Shown here one piece after another: positions 23,422 through 31,768 of a DNA stretch of 64,000 bases. The first letter of the stretch is position 1. Each line of letters opens with the position of its first letter. This DNA comes from [Clostridium] scindens. GTDB taxonomy: Bacteria > Bacillota > Clostridia > Lachnospirales > Lachnospiraceae. The notes beneath the pieces were generated by a model. The model saw only the letters and a list, made by a program, of their open reading frames with translations, searched no databases and was not told the DNA's origin. Position numbers and translations under genes: made by a program. Location: contig NZ_CP080442.1 of the NCBI RefSeq assembly GCF_019597925.1, positions 971,001 to 1,035,000 of the forward strand, in the 5' to 3' direction.

Positions 23422-24228
23422 ATGGAAAATACCCTGCAGTTAGGGAACTTATTGAAAGAAGGAACGTACCCGGAAGAATATACCGGAGGGGAGAAGTGGA
23501 CAATTTTACATGGAGATACGCTGAAGCTGGTGAAAGCATTCCAGCCGGGAATCTTTGATGCAGTGATTACCGATCCGCCTTATGCGTCCGGGGGAACAAA
23601 GCAGAATGAAAGAAACCGTACCACCAATCAGAAATATAGCAGTATGAAGGCAGAGAATGCACTGCCGGATTTTGATGGGGATAACAAGGACCAGCGTTCC
23701 TGGACCCACTGGATGACAGAGTGGCTCTACGATGTGCGGAAAGCCTGTAAAGTCGGTGCACCAATCTGCCTGTTTATTGACTGGAGACAATATCCCTCTA
23801 TTACCGATGCACTCCAGTGGGCAGGCTGGATCTGGAGAGGAACTGCGGTGTGGGATAAGGGAAACTCCCGTCCGCAGAAAGGACGTTTTCGCCAGCAGGC
23901 TGAATATATTGTGTGGGGCAGTAACGGACCCATGCCCATCAGCCGTCCGGTGTCTTGTCTTCCCGGTGTGTTCCGTTATGGGAATACCCAGAACCGTATC
24001 CATGTGACAGAGAAACCGTTACAGCTGATGAAAGATGTGATCCAGATCTGTGAGCCGGGCGGCAGGATCTTAGATCCCTTTGCCGGAGCCGGAACGACGG
24101 TCCTCGCAGCTGTAGAGGAAGGCTATGAGGCAGTAGGTATCGAGGTAACAGATGCCTATTATAAGCTGGGCAGTGATCGGGTGAAGTTTGCACTGGAAGC
24201 AAAGGAAAAAGAAGAGAGCGAAAAATAG
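23422..24228 (+). CDS. Site-specific DNA methyltransferase (N6-adenine/N4-cytosine, beta class)
   Basis: 268-residue amino-methyltransferase. Motif IV 'DPPY' at residues 51-54 comes before motif I-type 'DPFAGAGTTVLAA' near 220, which is the beta-class order. Between them are 'FIDWRQYPSITDAL' and the target-recognition part, and 'TEKPLQLM' precedes the SAM-binding end. The short size and absence of a partner endonuclease suggest a solitary modifying enzyme protecting the element from restriction. An AAAGG site lies 9 bases before the chosen ATG; two in-frame ATG codons upstream have worse spacing. Confidence 0.9.
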   Translation: MENTLQLGNLLKEGTYPEEYTGGEKWTILHGDTLKLVKAFQPGIFDAVITDPPYASGGTKQNERNRTTNQKYSSMKAENALPDFDGDNKDQRSWTHWMTEWLYDVRKACKVGAPICLFIDWRQYPSITDALQWAGWIWRGTAVWDKGNSRPQKGRFRQQAEYIVWGSNGPMPISRPVSCLPGVFRYGNTQNRIHVTEKPLQLMKDVIQICEPGGRILDPFAGAGTTVLAAVEEGYEAVGIEVTDAYYKLGSDRVKFALEAKEKEESEK

Positions 24229-24234
24229 CAAGGG

Positions 24235-24291
24235 CATCCACATGGATGTCCAACTTTGTTTCAGAAGAAGAAAGGTGCATCCACATGGATG
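24235..24291. repeat. Two 14-bp dyads, 43 bp apart
   Basis: CATCCACATGGATG occurs exactly at 24235-24248 and 24278-24291. Each is an inverted repeat (CATCCA/TGGATG around CA), and the second extends to 7-bp arms. They lie in the short gap after the methyltransferase gene, just before the next ribosome site. They could be protein-binding operators or RNA hairpins. Confidence 0.6.
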
Positions 24292-24306
24292 CAGGAAAGG
24301 GGGCTT

Positions 24307-24672
24307 ATGGACAGAGTCTATGATGTAACCATCCGAGAAGTGCGTGAAAAGACCGTTGCGGTGAAAGCATCCAGCAAAGAAGAAGCAGAAAAAGGATGCC
24401 GTATGTATGGCCCTGGTACCAGCGAATATGACATTCAGTCTGTTCAATATGAAGCCGTGGAACGGAAACAGGAACAGACATTTGAGATTGAAATCCGAAA
24501 AAGTTGTACCATCCGCAAATCTATCTCTGCACATTCCAGGGAAGAAGCGGTAGAACGGGCAGAGATACTGTATGAGGACGGTGGCTTTGATGCTGAATTT
24601 GATGAAAGCACGATGGATGTGAGTTTTGAGGTAAAAACAGAAAGAGCAAAGAAAAAGGAACAGGTACGATAG
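24307..24672 (+). CDS. DpnD/PcfM-like protein
   Basis: 121-residue protein with two related segments. Each has the DpnD/PcfM-type beta-alpha pattern: 'VTIREVREKTVAVKASSKEEAEKG' and 'IEIRKSCTIRKSISAHSREEAVER'. Members accompany conjugation and restriction-modification genes but have no known biochemical function. An AAAGGGGG site precedes the ATG. The duplication is internal, making this copy a tandem version of the usual single domain. Confidence 0.7.
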   Translation: MDRVYDVTIREVREKTVAVKASSKEEAEKGCRMYGPGTSEYDIQSVQYEAVERKQEQTFEIEIRKSCTIRKSISAHSREEAVERAEILYEDGGFDAEFDESTMDVSFEVKTERAKKKEQVR

Positions 24673-24683
24673 GAGATGAGGCG

Positions 24684-25010
24684 ATGGAACAGGCGATGGC
24701 CTATGTGTGTTGTCCGGCAGAAGAAAGCAGGGTGAAGGTGCAGCGATATTGCCGGAAGATTTATGAGTTGGGATATGTTCCCATTTGTCCAAGGTTTGGA
24801 TTTCTGCCATTTTTGGAGGAAGGGGAAGCTGAGGATCAGCAGGCATATAATCGGATGTCCCATTTGATCTTAAAGCGGTGCCGGATGGTGGTGGTCTGTG
24901 GAAAAGAGGTGACTGGAACCATGAATACCGATATCAGTACCGCAGACCGATTGCATATCATCTGCACCACATTAGATGGATTGATCAAGATTAAAGAAAA
25001 GGAATCATAA
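24684..25010 (+). CDS. DUF4406/DUF7768-like nucleotide-binding-fold protein
   Basis: 108-residue protein with the nucleoside-2-deoxyribosyltransferase-like fold signature. It opens with 'AYVCCPAEESRVKVQRYCRKIYELGYVPICPRF'-type text and ends with 'CRMVVVCGKEVTGTMNTDI'. The middle 'LILKRCRMVVVCG' is the classic second strand. Small phage and ICE proteins of this fold are common, but activity is unproven. The usual catalytic Glu is not obvious. It is the last gene before the candidate oriT. Confidence 0.65.
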   Translation: MEQAMAYVCCPAEESRVKVQRYCRKIYELGYVPICPRFGFLPFLEEGEAEDQQAYNRMSHLILKRCRMVVVCGKEVTGTMNTDISTADRLHIICTTLDGLIKIKEKES

Positions 25011-25014
25011 TCGA

Positions 25015-25130
25015 TTCTGCGTGGGGGAGTCGATGGAAATCGGTGGAACTGGTTTTGCAAGCATAGCGTTTGGATATCCAAACGCACTTTGGGGAGAACC
25101 CCAATCCCCCGGCAGTCGAGAAAGGAGAGA
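25015..25130. other. oriT: Candidate origin of transfer (oriT)
   Basis: Intergenic DNA upstream of the MobC and relaxase genes. It holds a perfect 20-bp palindrome (25066-25085, GCGTTTGGAT arms). Three bases later comes a TTGGGG/CCCCAA hairpin with an AGAA loop (25089-25104), then a C5 run. AGTCGA occurs on both sides (25028-25033 and about 25114-25119). Closely spaced inverted repeats next to mobC/mob genes are the usual form of an oriT. The nick site cannot be fixed from sequence alone. Confidence 0.6.
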
Positions 25131-25136
25131 AGTGAA

Positions 25137-25514
25137 ATGTTTTTTGCAGGAATGGCGCTTGGGGCAATGGCAGGTGCAGCCTTTGGCATTGGACTGATGT
25201 GCTGTGTGGTTGCCGGAAAGAGAGAAGATCAGCAGATGGAGCAGATGCGGATACGCAGACAGAAACAGGGAGAACCAAAACAGATCCAGTTCCGAGATAT
25301 GGAAGGGACAAAGCGGTTCATCCTTTTGGATGGGGAAAGTCTTTGCATGATGGCAGAGGACGGAACGAAAGAGATTGGGCTTTGCCGCTTTGTGGATGAA
25401 AAGCAGGTAGATGTGAATGGGCAGGTCTGGGAGATCGGGGAATTCCTCTGGCAGATGGAACGCAGGGGAATTCAGGTGTATCCCTTAGAGACAGCAGAAA
25501 AGAAGAAAAGGTAG
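25137..25514 (+). CDS. Small membrane protein (DUF3789-like N-terminus)
   Basis: 125-residue protein. The N-terminal transmembrane helix 'GMALGAMAGAAFGIGLMCCV' (residues 5-24) matches the DUF3789 type of short ICE membrane peptides. It is followed by a soluble domain of about 95 residues with no recognised motif. The ATG has a GGAGAGAAG site. It lies between oriT and mobC, overlapping neither. Most DUF3789 proteins end after the helix, so this one has an extra soluble part. Confidence 0.6.
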   Translation: MFFAGMALGAMAGAAFGIGLMCCVVAGKREDQQMEQMRIRRQKQGEPKQIQFRDMEGTKRFILLDGESLCMMAEDGTKEIGLCRFVDEKQVDVNGQVWEIGEFLWQMERRGIQVYPLETAEKKKR

Positions 25515-25522
25515 GCGGTTGA

Positions 25523-25831
25523 ATGAGAAAACGAAACCATGTAGTTCCTGTCCGTCTGAATGCGAAAGAACTTCGCCATCTGGATGGGCAGGTAGCAAAG
25601 AGTGGACTAAGCAGGGAGGAATTTTTACGTTCTCTGATCTTAGGTGCACAACTGCAGACAAAGCCCTGTGAGCATCACGCAGAACTTCTTCGAAAAATCG
25701 CGGGGCTTTGCAACAATGCGAACCAGCTGGCTCATGTCGCCAATGGAACAGGGAGGGCAGGGGAAGCCAGCATACAGGAAATGCTTCGGATTTCCAAAGA
25801 GACCTGGCGTCTGGTGAAAGAGGAATGGTAG
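25523..25831 (+). CDS. mobC: MobC-type relaxosome accessory protein
   Basis: 102-residue MobC-family protein. The N-terminal ribbon-helix-helix 'VVPVRLNAKELRHLDGQVAKSGLSREEFLRSLI' is followed by the family block 'LLRKIAGLCNNANQLAHVANGTG'. MobC binds near nic and helps the relaxase melt oriT. It is coupled to the relaxase gene (stop and start are adjacent) and lies about 400 bases from the candidate oriT. Confidence 0.88.
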   Translation: MRKRNHVVPVRLNAKELRHLDGQVAKSGLSREEFLRSLILGAQLQTKPCEHHAELLRKIAGLCNNANQLAHVANGTGRAGEASIQEMLRISKETWRLVKEEW

Positions 25832-27106
25832 ATGGCATATACCAGCGTTCTCCCCGTCCACCGCCTGGACCGTTCCATTGAATATGTGAAAGACCGGGCA
25901 AAGACAACCAAGAGTGCCGGATCCCTGGAAGAAGCCATTGATTATGCATTAAACCGGGAAAAGACGGAACAGACCATTTTTGAAGATGCCATTGGGTGTA
26001 CCTGTGAGAATGCCTATGTGGACATGGTAAAGACAAAAGAGCGTTTCCATAAAAAAGAAGGGGTACAGGGATACCATTTGGTACAGAGTTTTGCGGAAGG
26101 GGAAGTATCTCCGGAACTGGCCCATCTTATTGGACAGGAACTGGCAGAGCAGCTTTTGAAAGGGCAGTATGAGGTCGTGATCACTACTCACTTGAATACG
26201 AAGCATTACCATAATCATCTGGTGTGGAATTCAGTGAGTATGGTAGATGGGAGAAAATACCACAGCAATGCCAAAAGTTATTTTACCGAAGTGCGTCAGA
26301 TTTCCGATCAATTATGCAGAAAATATGGTCTTTCGGTGATCCAGACGAATCAGGGAAAAGCCATGCATTATGCCCAGTGGAAAGCAGAAGCAGAAGGGAA
26401 GCCCACTTGGAGGACTGCCATCCGCATGGATATCCGGGATGCCATTGGTGTGAGTTTTTCCTGGAGTCAGTTTGTAAGAGAAATGGAGAAACGAGGCTAT
26501 GCGTGGAAATTAAATCGGAAGTACCCATCATTAAAGACACCGGGGGTGGAGCGGTATATCCGTCTGCGTTCCTTGGGAAAAGGATATGGGGAGGCAGAAA
26601 TCCGGGAGAAGATCCTGCGTCCAAAGATTCAGCGGGTGTATGGAAACACGCAGATGCAGTCTCCAAGACGGAAACTCACCGGACTTCAGAGACTTTATTA
26701 TTCTTATTTATATCAGATGGGGGTATTTCCGAAGAAGCCCAAGCGGATTCCCTATGCAGTGCGTTCTGATATCCGGAGACTGGAGAAACGAATCAGTCAG
26801 ATGGAGTTTTTGCAAAAAGAAGAGATTACCACCAGGGAAGAGCTGGCAGCATACCGGAAACCCTTGGAAGAACAGGTACTTTCTTTGATGAAAGAGCGCA
26901 GAGAATTATACCGGAAAAAACTGGGAGGTATGCGCATTCAGGAAATCAATGGGGAATTAAAAGAACTTCGTAAGAGAATCCGCTTAAGCCAGCAGATTGA
27001 AAAACAGTCCTTGGAAATGGAAGAGCGGTTAAGGCAGGCAAAAGAACAGGAGGAGGTACAGGAAGCGTCCAGGAAACAACGAAGAGAGGCAGAACGGAAT
27101 CGGTAA
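25832..27106 (+). CDS. Relaxase/mobilisation nuclease (MobP type)
   Basis: 424-residue relaxase that nicks oriT and pilots the strand. The N-terminal domain has 'TKSAGSLEEAIDYALN', 'GYHLVQSFAEGEVSPELAH' (conserved H-x-x-Q-S-F) and the metal-binding three-His motif 'HLNTKHYHNHLVWNSV'. The C-terminal half is coiled coil with many Arg and Glu, probably contacting other relaxosome parts. Start codon is the ATG directly after the mobC stop. The length matches clostridial ICE relaxases. Confidence 0.92.
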   Translation: MAYTSVLPVHRLDRSIEYVKDRAKTTKSAGSLEEAIDYALNREKTEQTIFEDAIGCTCENAYVDMVKTKERFHKKEGVQGYHLVQSFAEGEVSPELAHLIGQELAEQLLKGQYEVVITTHLNTKHYHNHLVWNSVSMVDGRKYHSNAKSYFTEVRQISDQLCRKYGLSVIQTNQGKAMHYAQWKAEAEGKPTWRTAIRMDIRDAIGVSFSWSQFVREMEKRGYAWKLNRKYPSLKTPGVERYIRLRSLGKGYGEAEIREKILRPKIQRVYGNTQMQSPRRKLTGLQRLYYSYLYQMGVFPKKPKRIPYAVRSDIRRLEKRISQMEFLQKEEITTREELAAYRKPLEEQVLSLMKERRELYRKKLGGMRIQEINGELKELRKRIRLSQQIEKQSLEMEERLRQAKEQEEVQEASRKQRREAERNR

Positions 27107-27120
27107 GGAGGTGAGAGCGT

Positions 27121-27921
27121 ATGAACTATGGCGGTGATGCGGCGGATCAGATTGTCCGGTATTCCATGGAAGGCATGGAACATACCTTACGGATCAGCGG
27201 GAGCATTGCAAAAAATCTGGCGGTGCTAATCGTAGCGGTGATGAAGGATCAGAAAAAGACCAGGGGAAAGACCAATCTGCTTCGGATGTTAAAGGAACAG
27301 CGGGCAATGAAGTTTTTCACCATTCCCCATGACAGGTTACGGGAATTTGCAGGGGAAGCCAAATCCAGAGGGCTGTTGTATGTGGTCATCCGGGATAAGA
27401 AAAATCCCAAGTCAGCAGAAATCATGGTGTTTGCCGATGATGCAGCGAAGGTGAACCGGGTGCTGGACAAGATGAATCTGGACTTTGTAAAATCCGAAGC
27501 CGGGGAAGCGGTTGTGGAGCAAGCACAAGTCCGGGAAGCAGAGCGTGTGATCGATGCAGAGTTTACCGAGAAAACCGAGGCAAAAGAAGAACTTCCGGTG
27601 AAGACCGAAAAGGTGGTGCTGCCGGAAGGGATCATTGAATTTGAACTGGATGAAGAAGAGCATCTGTTTGATGTAGGGGAAGTTTCTCCTTCGGGGGAAA
27701 ATTTTACCCAGGCGGAGAAGGCAGAGAATCTGTCCGAACCTTCCTCTCACAACAGCGCTTCTTTTTCCGGGCAGGAAACTAGCTGGAAAGGGGACAAGCC
27801 CTCTGTCCGGCAGGAACTAAAGAAGATTGAAGCCGAGCAGAAACAGCGCAGGCAGACACAGAAGAGTCGGAGAAAACCGAGAAACCAGCAGAGAAAAAAG
27901 AAAAAAGTGAAAGGCAGGTAA
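27121..27921 (+). CDS. PcfB/DUF3801-type conjugation protein
   Basis: 266-residue PcfB-family protein. The conserved N-terminal half 'GKTNLLRMLKEQRAMKFF' and 'AKSRGLLYVVIRDKKN' is followed by a variable acidic then strongly basic tail. In enterococcal plasmids PcfB is part of the complex linking relaxosome and coupling protein. The basic tail could bind DNA. A GGAGGTGAGAG site gives the start, 15 bases after the relaxase stop. Confidence 0.8.
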   Translation: MNYGGDAADQIVRYSMEGMEHTLRISGSIAKNLAVLIVAVMKDQKKTRGKTNLLRMLKEQRAMKFFTIPHDRLREFAGEAKSRGLLYVVIRDKKNPKSAEIMVFADDAAKVNRVLDKMNLDFVKSEAGEAVVEQAQVREAERVIDAEFTEKTEAKEELPVKTEKVVLPEGIIEFELDEEEHLFDVGEVSPSGENFTQAEKAENLSEPSSHNSASFSGQETSWKGDKPSVRQELKKIEAEQKQRRQTQKSRRKPRNQQRKKKKVKGR

Positions 27922-27927
27922 GGCGAT

Positions 27928-28878
27928 ATGGATTTAACGAGTATGATCCCAGGTGGAGCAGGGGAAGAACAGGCTTCAGAACAGCGGTTGTCAAAAGAAG
28001 AGTATGCAGCCATGAAAAAACAGCAGAGGGAAGAAGTGTGGGCAGAGGTTGACGCCCAGGCACAGGCGGTGTTCCAAAATGGAGAATCTTTAAAAGGATT
28101 CTTGGATTTTATGGCACAGTGCAACACTCAGAAAACGCCCAACCTTCTGCTGATCTACGGACAGAATCCACAGGCAACTGTGGTAAAGTCTTATGATTAC
28201 TGGAAGGCAGAGAACCGTTCTCCAAAATCCGGGGTGCATGGATACACTTATATGGTCAGCACCGAATATGAAAAAGACGGAGAGATGCGGACAGGCTATA
28301 CCATCAGTAAGGGCTTTGACATCAGCCAGATGAGTGGAAAGCCTCTGGAGGAACGTCCGCAGCGTTCCATGGAAGAACTGATCCATGCAGTTTTAAAGGA
28401 TCAGCCAGTGCGGATGCAGATTGCAGACAATCTGCCGGAAGGCATCCAGGCACAGTATATTCCAAAACAGCGCACGGTCTATGTGCAAAACGGAATGGAG
28501 GAGAATACAACATTCCATGCAGTGAACCGGGAACTGGCGTGTGCAGCATTAGATCAGCATGATGGGAATTATGTCAGGAAGAAAGTCAATGCCCAGGCAT
28601 ACTGTGCCACCTATGTAATCGGCAAGCGGTATGGGGCAGAGGTGTCCGGTTTCCAGTTTGGAAAAGTAGCAGAGATGCAGGCGGATGGGCAGAAAGATCC
28701 CCAGGAACTGCGTGGCTTTTTAAATGATGTGCGTCAGGCAGCCTATACCATCCGCAACCATATGGAACGGAACTTCGGGGAACAGGAGCAGACTTTTACG
28801 AAGGATGATTTTTCCTTTGCAGAACCGTCAAAGCAGGCACCGAAGAAGGAGAAAAAAGAGAAACAGCCGGAGCGGTAA
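27928..28878 (+). CDS. ArdC-like antirestriction protein with degenerate protease motif
   Basis: 316-residue protein. The N-terminal half resembles the ArdC single-strand-binding domain: 'FLDFMAQCNTQKTPNLLLIYGQNPQATVVKSYDYW'. The C-terminal half resembles its metallopeptidase-like domain, but the HExxH position reads 'FHAVNRELACAALDQ'. The zinc site is therefore not canonical and it may be a pseudo-enzyme. ArdC proteins protect incoming DNA in the recipient. It follows PcfB by 6 bases and ends with a lysine-rich tail. Confidence 0.7.
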   Translation: MDLTSMIPGGAGEEQASEQRLSKEEYAAMKKQQREEVWAEVDAQAQAVFQNGESLKGFLDFMAQCNTQKTPNLLLIYGQNPQATVVKSYDYWKAENRSPKSGVHGYTYMVSTEYEKDGEMRTGYTISKGFDISQMSGKPLEERPQRSMEELIHAVLKDQPVRMQIADNLPEGIQAQYIPKQRTVYVQNGMEENTTFHAVNRELACAALDQHDGNYVRKKVNAQAYCATYVIGKRYGAEVSGFQFGKVAEMQADGQKDPQELRGFLNDVRQAAYTIRNHMERNFGEQEQTFTKDDFSFAEPSKQAPKKEKKEKQPER

Positions 28879-28959
28879 GTTCTGAAAGAAGTTCCGCCTT
28901 TGGGATAGCTATTGTGGGGGTCTTGTGGTATGTTGGGTGTAACAAAGGAGGTGCCGAAG

Positions 28960-29271
28960 ATGGCAGATTACTATTTGAAAACAGACAACATCATGAAAAA
29001 CATGTTTACGGTGGCACTCAAAGATGAGTTAGCAGCCCAGAGTCAGATGGGAAAGGTTCGCCCTGCGACAGAAGCAATGCTGCAGAAAGTCTGTTCCTAT
29101 GAACTTTCCGAGAAAAGGCTTCCCATCACCACAGAGGAACAACGGGAACTTCGCAATGCCCTCAATCGGCTGCGAGACAAGTATTTGGCCATGGGCAGAT
29201 ACAGCGATGGCATTGACAGTGTGATCTTAAAGGTCATGAAACCAAACACCAGCAGGCGCTTCTTCTGGTAG
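28960..29271 (+). CDS. Conserved small conjugation-region protein
   Basis: 103-residue soluble protein starting at an ATG with an AAAGGAGGTG site. A longer frame upstream has no ribosome site. Helical, with 'YELSEKRLPITTEEQRELRNALNRLRDKYLAMGRY'. No recognised domain. Its place before the coupling-protein gene is constant in related elements as far as I recall, which I cannot check here. Confidence 0.6.
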   Translation: MADYYLKTDNIMKNMFTVALKDELAAQSQMGKVRPATEAMLQKVCSYELSEKRLPITTEEQRELRNALNRLRDKYLAMGRYSDGIDSVILKVMKPNTSRRFFW

Positions 29272-29289
29272 CAGAAGGGAGGGATGTCT

Positions 29290-29568
29290 ATGAAGATATA
29301 TGATCAAAAACAAGTGGAACAATTACGAAAGCGGTATCCGAAAGGAACAAGGCTCTGCCTGGACTTTATGGATGAGGCAGGGATGCCGCCGGGATTGCAG
29401 GGAACGGTAGCATTTATCGATGATGCCGGACAGATTCACATGCATTGAGAGAATGGGCGGAGTCTTGCCATCGTTCCCGGTGTGGATTCTTTTCATAGGG
29501 TAGACGGACCAGCAAAGGAAGTGCCAAAAGACGAAAAAGCGAAGAAGGAGCGAAGCCTGCAGAGGTAG
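29290..29568 (+). pseudogene. DUF4314-like gene with an in-frame TGA
   Basis: Starts 'MKIYDQKQVEQLRKRYPKGT', then 'GLQGTVAFIDDAGQIHMH'. The frame then hits TGA at 29446-29448 and continues 'ENGRSLAIVPGVDSFHRV' to 29566. DUF4314 proteins have a Trp at exactly this place ('H-x-W-x-x-G-R'), so TGG changed to TGA explains it by a single base. The short remnant is probably non-functional. Sequencing error or recoding are less likely alternatives. The gene overlaps the region where the coupling-protein frame opens. Confidence 0.6.
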
Positions 29569-29600
29569 CATGCAAACGTTCTGACTTTTGGGTATGGCTG

Positions 29601-31328
29601 TTGTTCCTGCCTGTTGTCTGGTGGGCAGGCGCCATCACTGCCTGTGCCATCGAGCCGGATACCAATCTGTTACAAATCTTACAAGTGCTGACCGAAAAAC
29701 TGGATCAGCCATTTTCTATCACCTATACACCGTACACACTGCGGTGTGTGTTCACATTCACTATCGCCTATGTGTTAGGCATCGGTATTTATTATTCCCA
29801 GAAGAGAAATTATCGAAGAGGGGTGGAGCATGGCTCTGCCAAGTGGGGCGATACAGCTTCCATCTGCAAGCGTTATCGGGACAAGCGGTACACCCAAAAT
29901 CTCATTTTAACCCAGAACTTCCGTATGGGGCTGGACTGTTATAAACACAAACGCAATTTAAATGTATTGGTCGTGGGTGGCTCCGGCGCGGGAAAAAGCC
30001 GGGCATACGCCGTAGTCAACATTATGCAGTGCAACTGTTCCATGGTGATCACCGATCCCAAAGGGGAACTTCTGCGGAAAACCGGAGGGCTGCTGGAACG
30101 GGAAGGGTATGAAGTGCGGGTGTTTGATCTGATTAACCCGGAGACATCCTTTTGTTATAATCCCTTTGCTTATGTGCGGGATGACAAGGATGTGCTAAAA
30201 CTCATCAATAACCTGATCCGAAATACCACCCCGAAGGGGGCGCAGAGTTCGGATCCGTTTTGGGAGAAAAGCGAAACCGCGCTGTTGCAGGCACTGATGC
30301 TGTATCTGTTACATGAAGCGCCGCCGGAGGAACAAAACTTCTCCATGATTATGGAAATGTTAGGTTCTGCCCAGGTGAAAGAGGACGATGAGGAATACCA
30401 GTCGCCTTTGGATATCCTGTTTGAACGACTGGAGATGCGCAATCCGGAAAGTATTGCAGTCAAGCAGTATGCCATTTACAAGCAGGCAGCTGGAAAAACT
30501 GCAAAGTCGATTCTGATTTCCGTGGGTGTCCGTCTGGCAGCCTTTAACTTAAAGCAGATCGCCAATTTAACCTGCACCGATGAACTGGATCTTTACAGCA
30601 TCGGGGAGAAAAAGGTGGCGTTGTTTTGTTGTATCCCGGATGCAGATACCAGCCTCAACTATCTGGTGGGCATGATTTATAGTAACCTCTTCCAGACCCT
30701 TTATTATGTGGCAGACCGGAAATACCATGGGAAACTGCCCATTCCGGTACACTGCATCATGGATGAGTGGCCCAACGTGGCATTGCCGGATGATTTTGAC
30801 AAACTTCTGGCAACCATGCGGTCGCGCGCAATTTCCTGCAGTATCATCATTCAGAATATTGCCCAGATGAAAGCTTTGTTTAAGGACAGCTGGGAAAGTC
30901 TCATAGGAAATTGCGATGAATTTTTATACCTGGGTGGTAATGAAAAAGAGGGGCATAAATATGTCTCAGAACTACTGGGAAAAGAAACGTTGGATACCAA
31001 TACCTACGGGCAGACCAAGGGAAGAAGCGGAAGTTATTCTGTGAATTTCCAACAGTCTGGAAGGGAACTTCTTACCCCGGATGAAGTGCGACTTTTGGAT
31101 AACCGGAAAGCGGTGCTGCTGGTGCGTGGGGAACGTCCCATTTTGGATGAGAAATATGATCTGCATAAGCATGTGAATGTGAAATATACCGAGGATGGCG
31201 GTGCGCCTCCCTATGATTATGCGAAAGCACCGCTGTCCCATGAAGATGTAACCATTGATACCAGGAGACTGGATGATTATGAACTGCTCTCAGCTGAGGA
31301 AATCCTCGGAGGGGAGCAGTCTTTTTGA
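29601..31328 (+). CDS. VirD4/TraG-type coupling protein (T4CP)
   Basis: 575-residue membrane ATPase that feeds the relaxosome to the mating channel. Two N-terminal membrane helices, Walker A 'VVGGSGAGKSRAY' (about 125-137), 'MVITDPKGELLRKTGGLLE', Walker B 'CIMDEWPNVALP' and 'NCDEFLYLGGNEKEG'. The start is uncertain: the frame is open back to 29499 without an ATG, and the sequence 'CKRSDFWVWL' before the listed TTG looks like authentic protein. Initiation may therefore occur upstream inside the previous gene. It belongs to the transfer operon. Confidence 0.93.
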   Translation: MFLPVVWWAGAITACAIEPDTNLLQILQVLTEKLDQPFSITYTPYTLRCVFTFTIAYVLGIGIYYSQKRNYRRGVEHGSAKWGDTASICKRYRDKRYTQNLILTQNFRMGLDCYKHKRNLNVLVVGGSGAGKSRAYAVVNIMQCNCSMVITDPKGELLRKTGGLLEREGYEVRVFDLINPETSFCYNPFAYVRDDKDVLKLINNLIRNTTPKGAQSSDPFWEKSETALLQALMLYLLHEAPPEEQNFSMIMEMLGSAQVKEDDEEYQSPLDILFERLEMRNPESIAVKQYAIYKQAAGKTAKSILISVGVRLAAFNLKQIANLTCTDELDLYSIGEKKVALFCCIPDADTSLNYLVGMIYSNLFQTLYYVADRKYHGKLPIPVHCIMDEWPNVALPDDFDKLLATMRSRAISCSIIIQNIAQMKALFKDSWESLIGNCDEFLYLGGNEKEGHKYVSELLGKETLDTNTYGQTKGRSGSYSVNFQQSGRELLTPDEVRLLDNRKAVLLVRGERPILDEKYDLHKHVNVKYTEDGGAPPYDYAKAPLSHEDVTIDTRRLDDYELLSAEEILGGEQSF

Positions 31329-31342
31329 TTGGAGGAATGCCA

Positions 31343-31705
31343 TTGAAGAAAACAAATGAAATGCCAAAGAATCAAACAGGAAGCCATGCCTTTGTACCGA
31401 AACGGATGGGAAAAGGGCCCAAATATCCCTTTGCCTTTTATGTGGCGCTGGTGCTGTCTATGACGGTAGGGGCAATGCCGGTGCTTGCTGCCGGAGATCC
31501 GCTGGCGGTCATTAATAACCTGTCCACCTTTATCTTTTCCCTGATCCGGGCCATTGGTCTGATCTTATTGGGATTTGGTGTGGTACAGGTAGGCTTGAGC
31601 CTAAAGAGCCACGATCCCAGCCAGAGAGCCAACGGGTTTCTGACGCTGGCAGGCGGCGTCATCATCACCTTCGCAAAAGAGATCCTGGACCTGATTGTTG
31701 GGTAG
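31343..31705 (+). CDS. TrbC/VirB2-like small membrane protein
   Basis: About 120 residues with a cleavable-looking signal ('FAFYVALVLSMTVGAMPVLAAG') and two membrane helices ('FIFSLIRAIGLILLGFGVVQ' and 'GFLTLAGGVIITFAKEILDL'). This is the layout of pilin-like VirB2/TrbC or Maff2-type proteins. The GGAGGA site at 31331-31336 fits the TTG at 31343 better than the ATG at 31337. It precedes the VirB6-like gene, as in other type IV systems. Confidence 0.7.
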   Translation: MKKTNEMPKNQTGSHAFVPKRMGKGPKYPFAFYVALVLSMTVGAMPVLAAGDPLAVINNLSTFIFSLIRAIGLILLGFGVVQVGLSLKSHDPSQRANGFLTLAGGVIITFAKEILDLIVG

Positions 31706-31768
31706 CAGGAAGAAATGGAAAGGGGCGGGGAGAGATTCTTCCTGCCCCGGCAAAGGAGGTGAAGCTGT

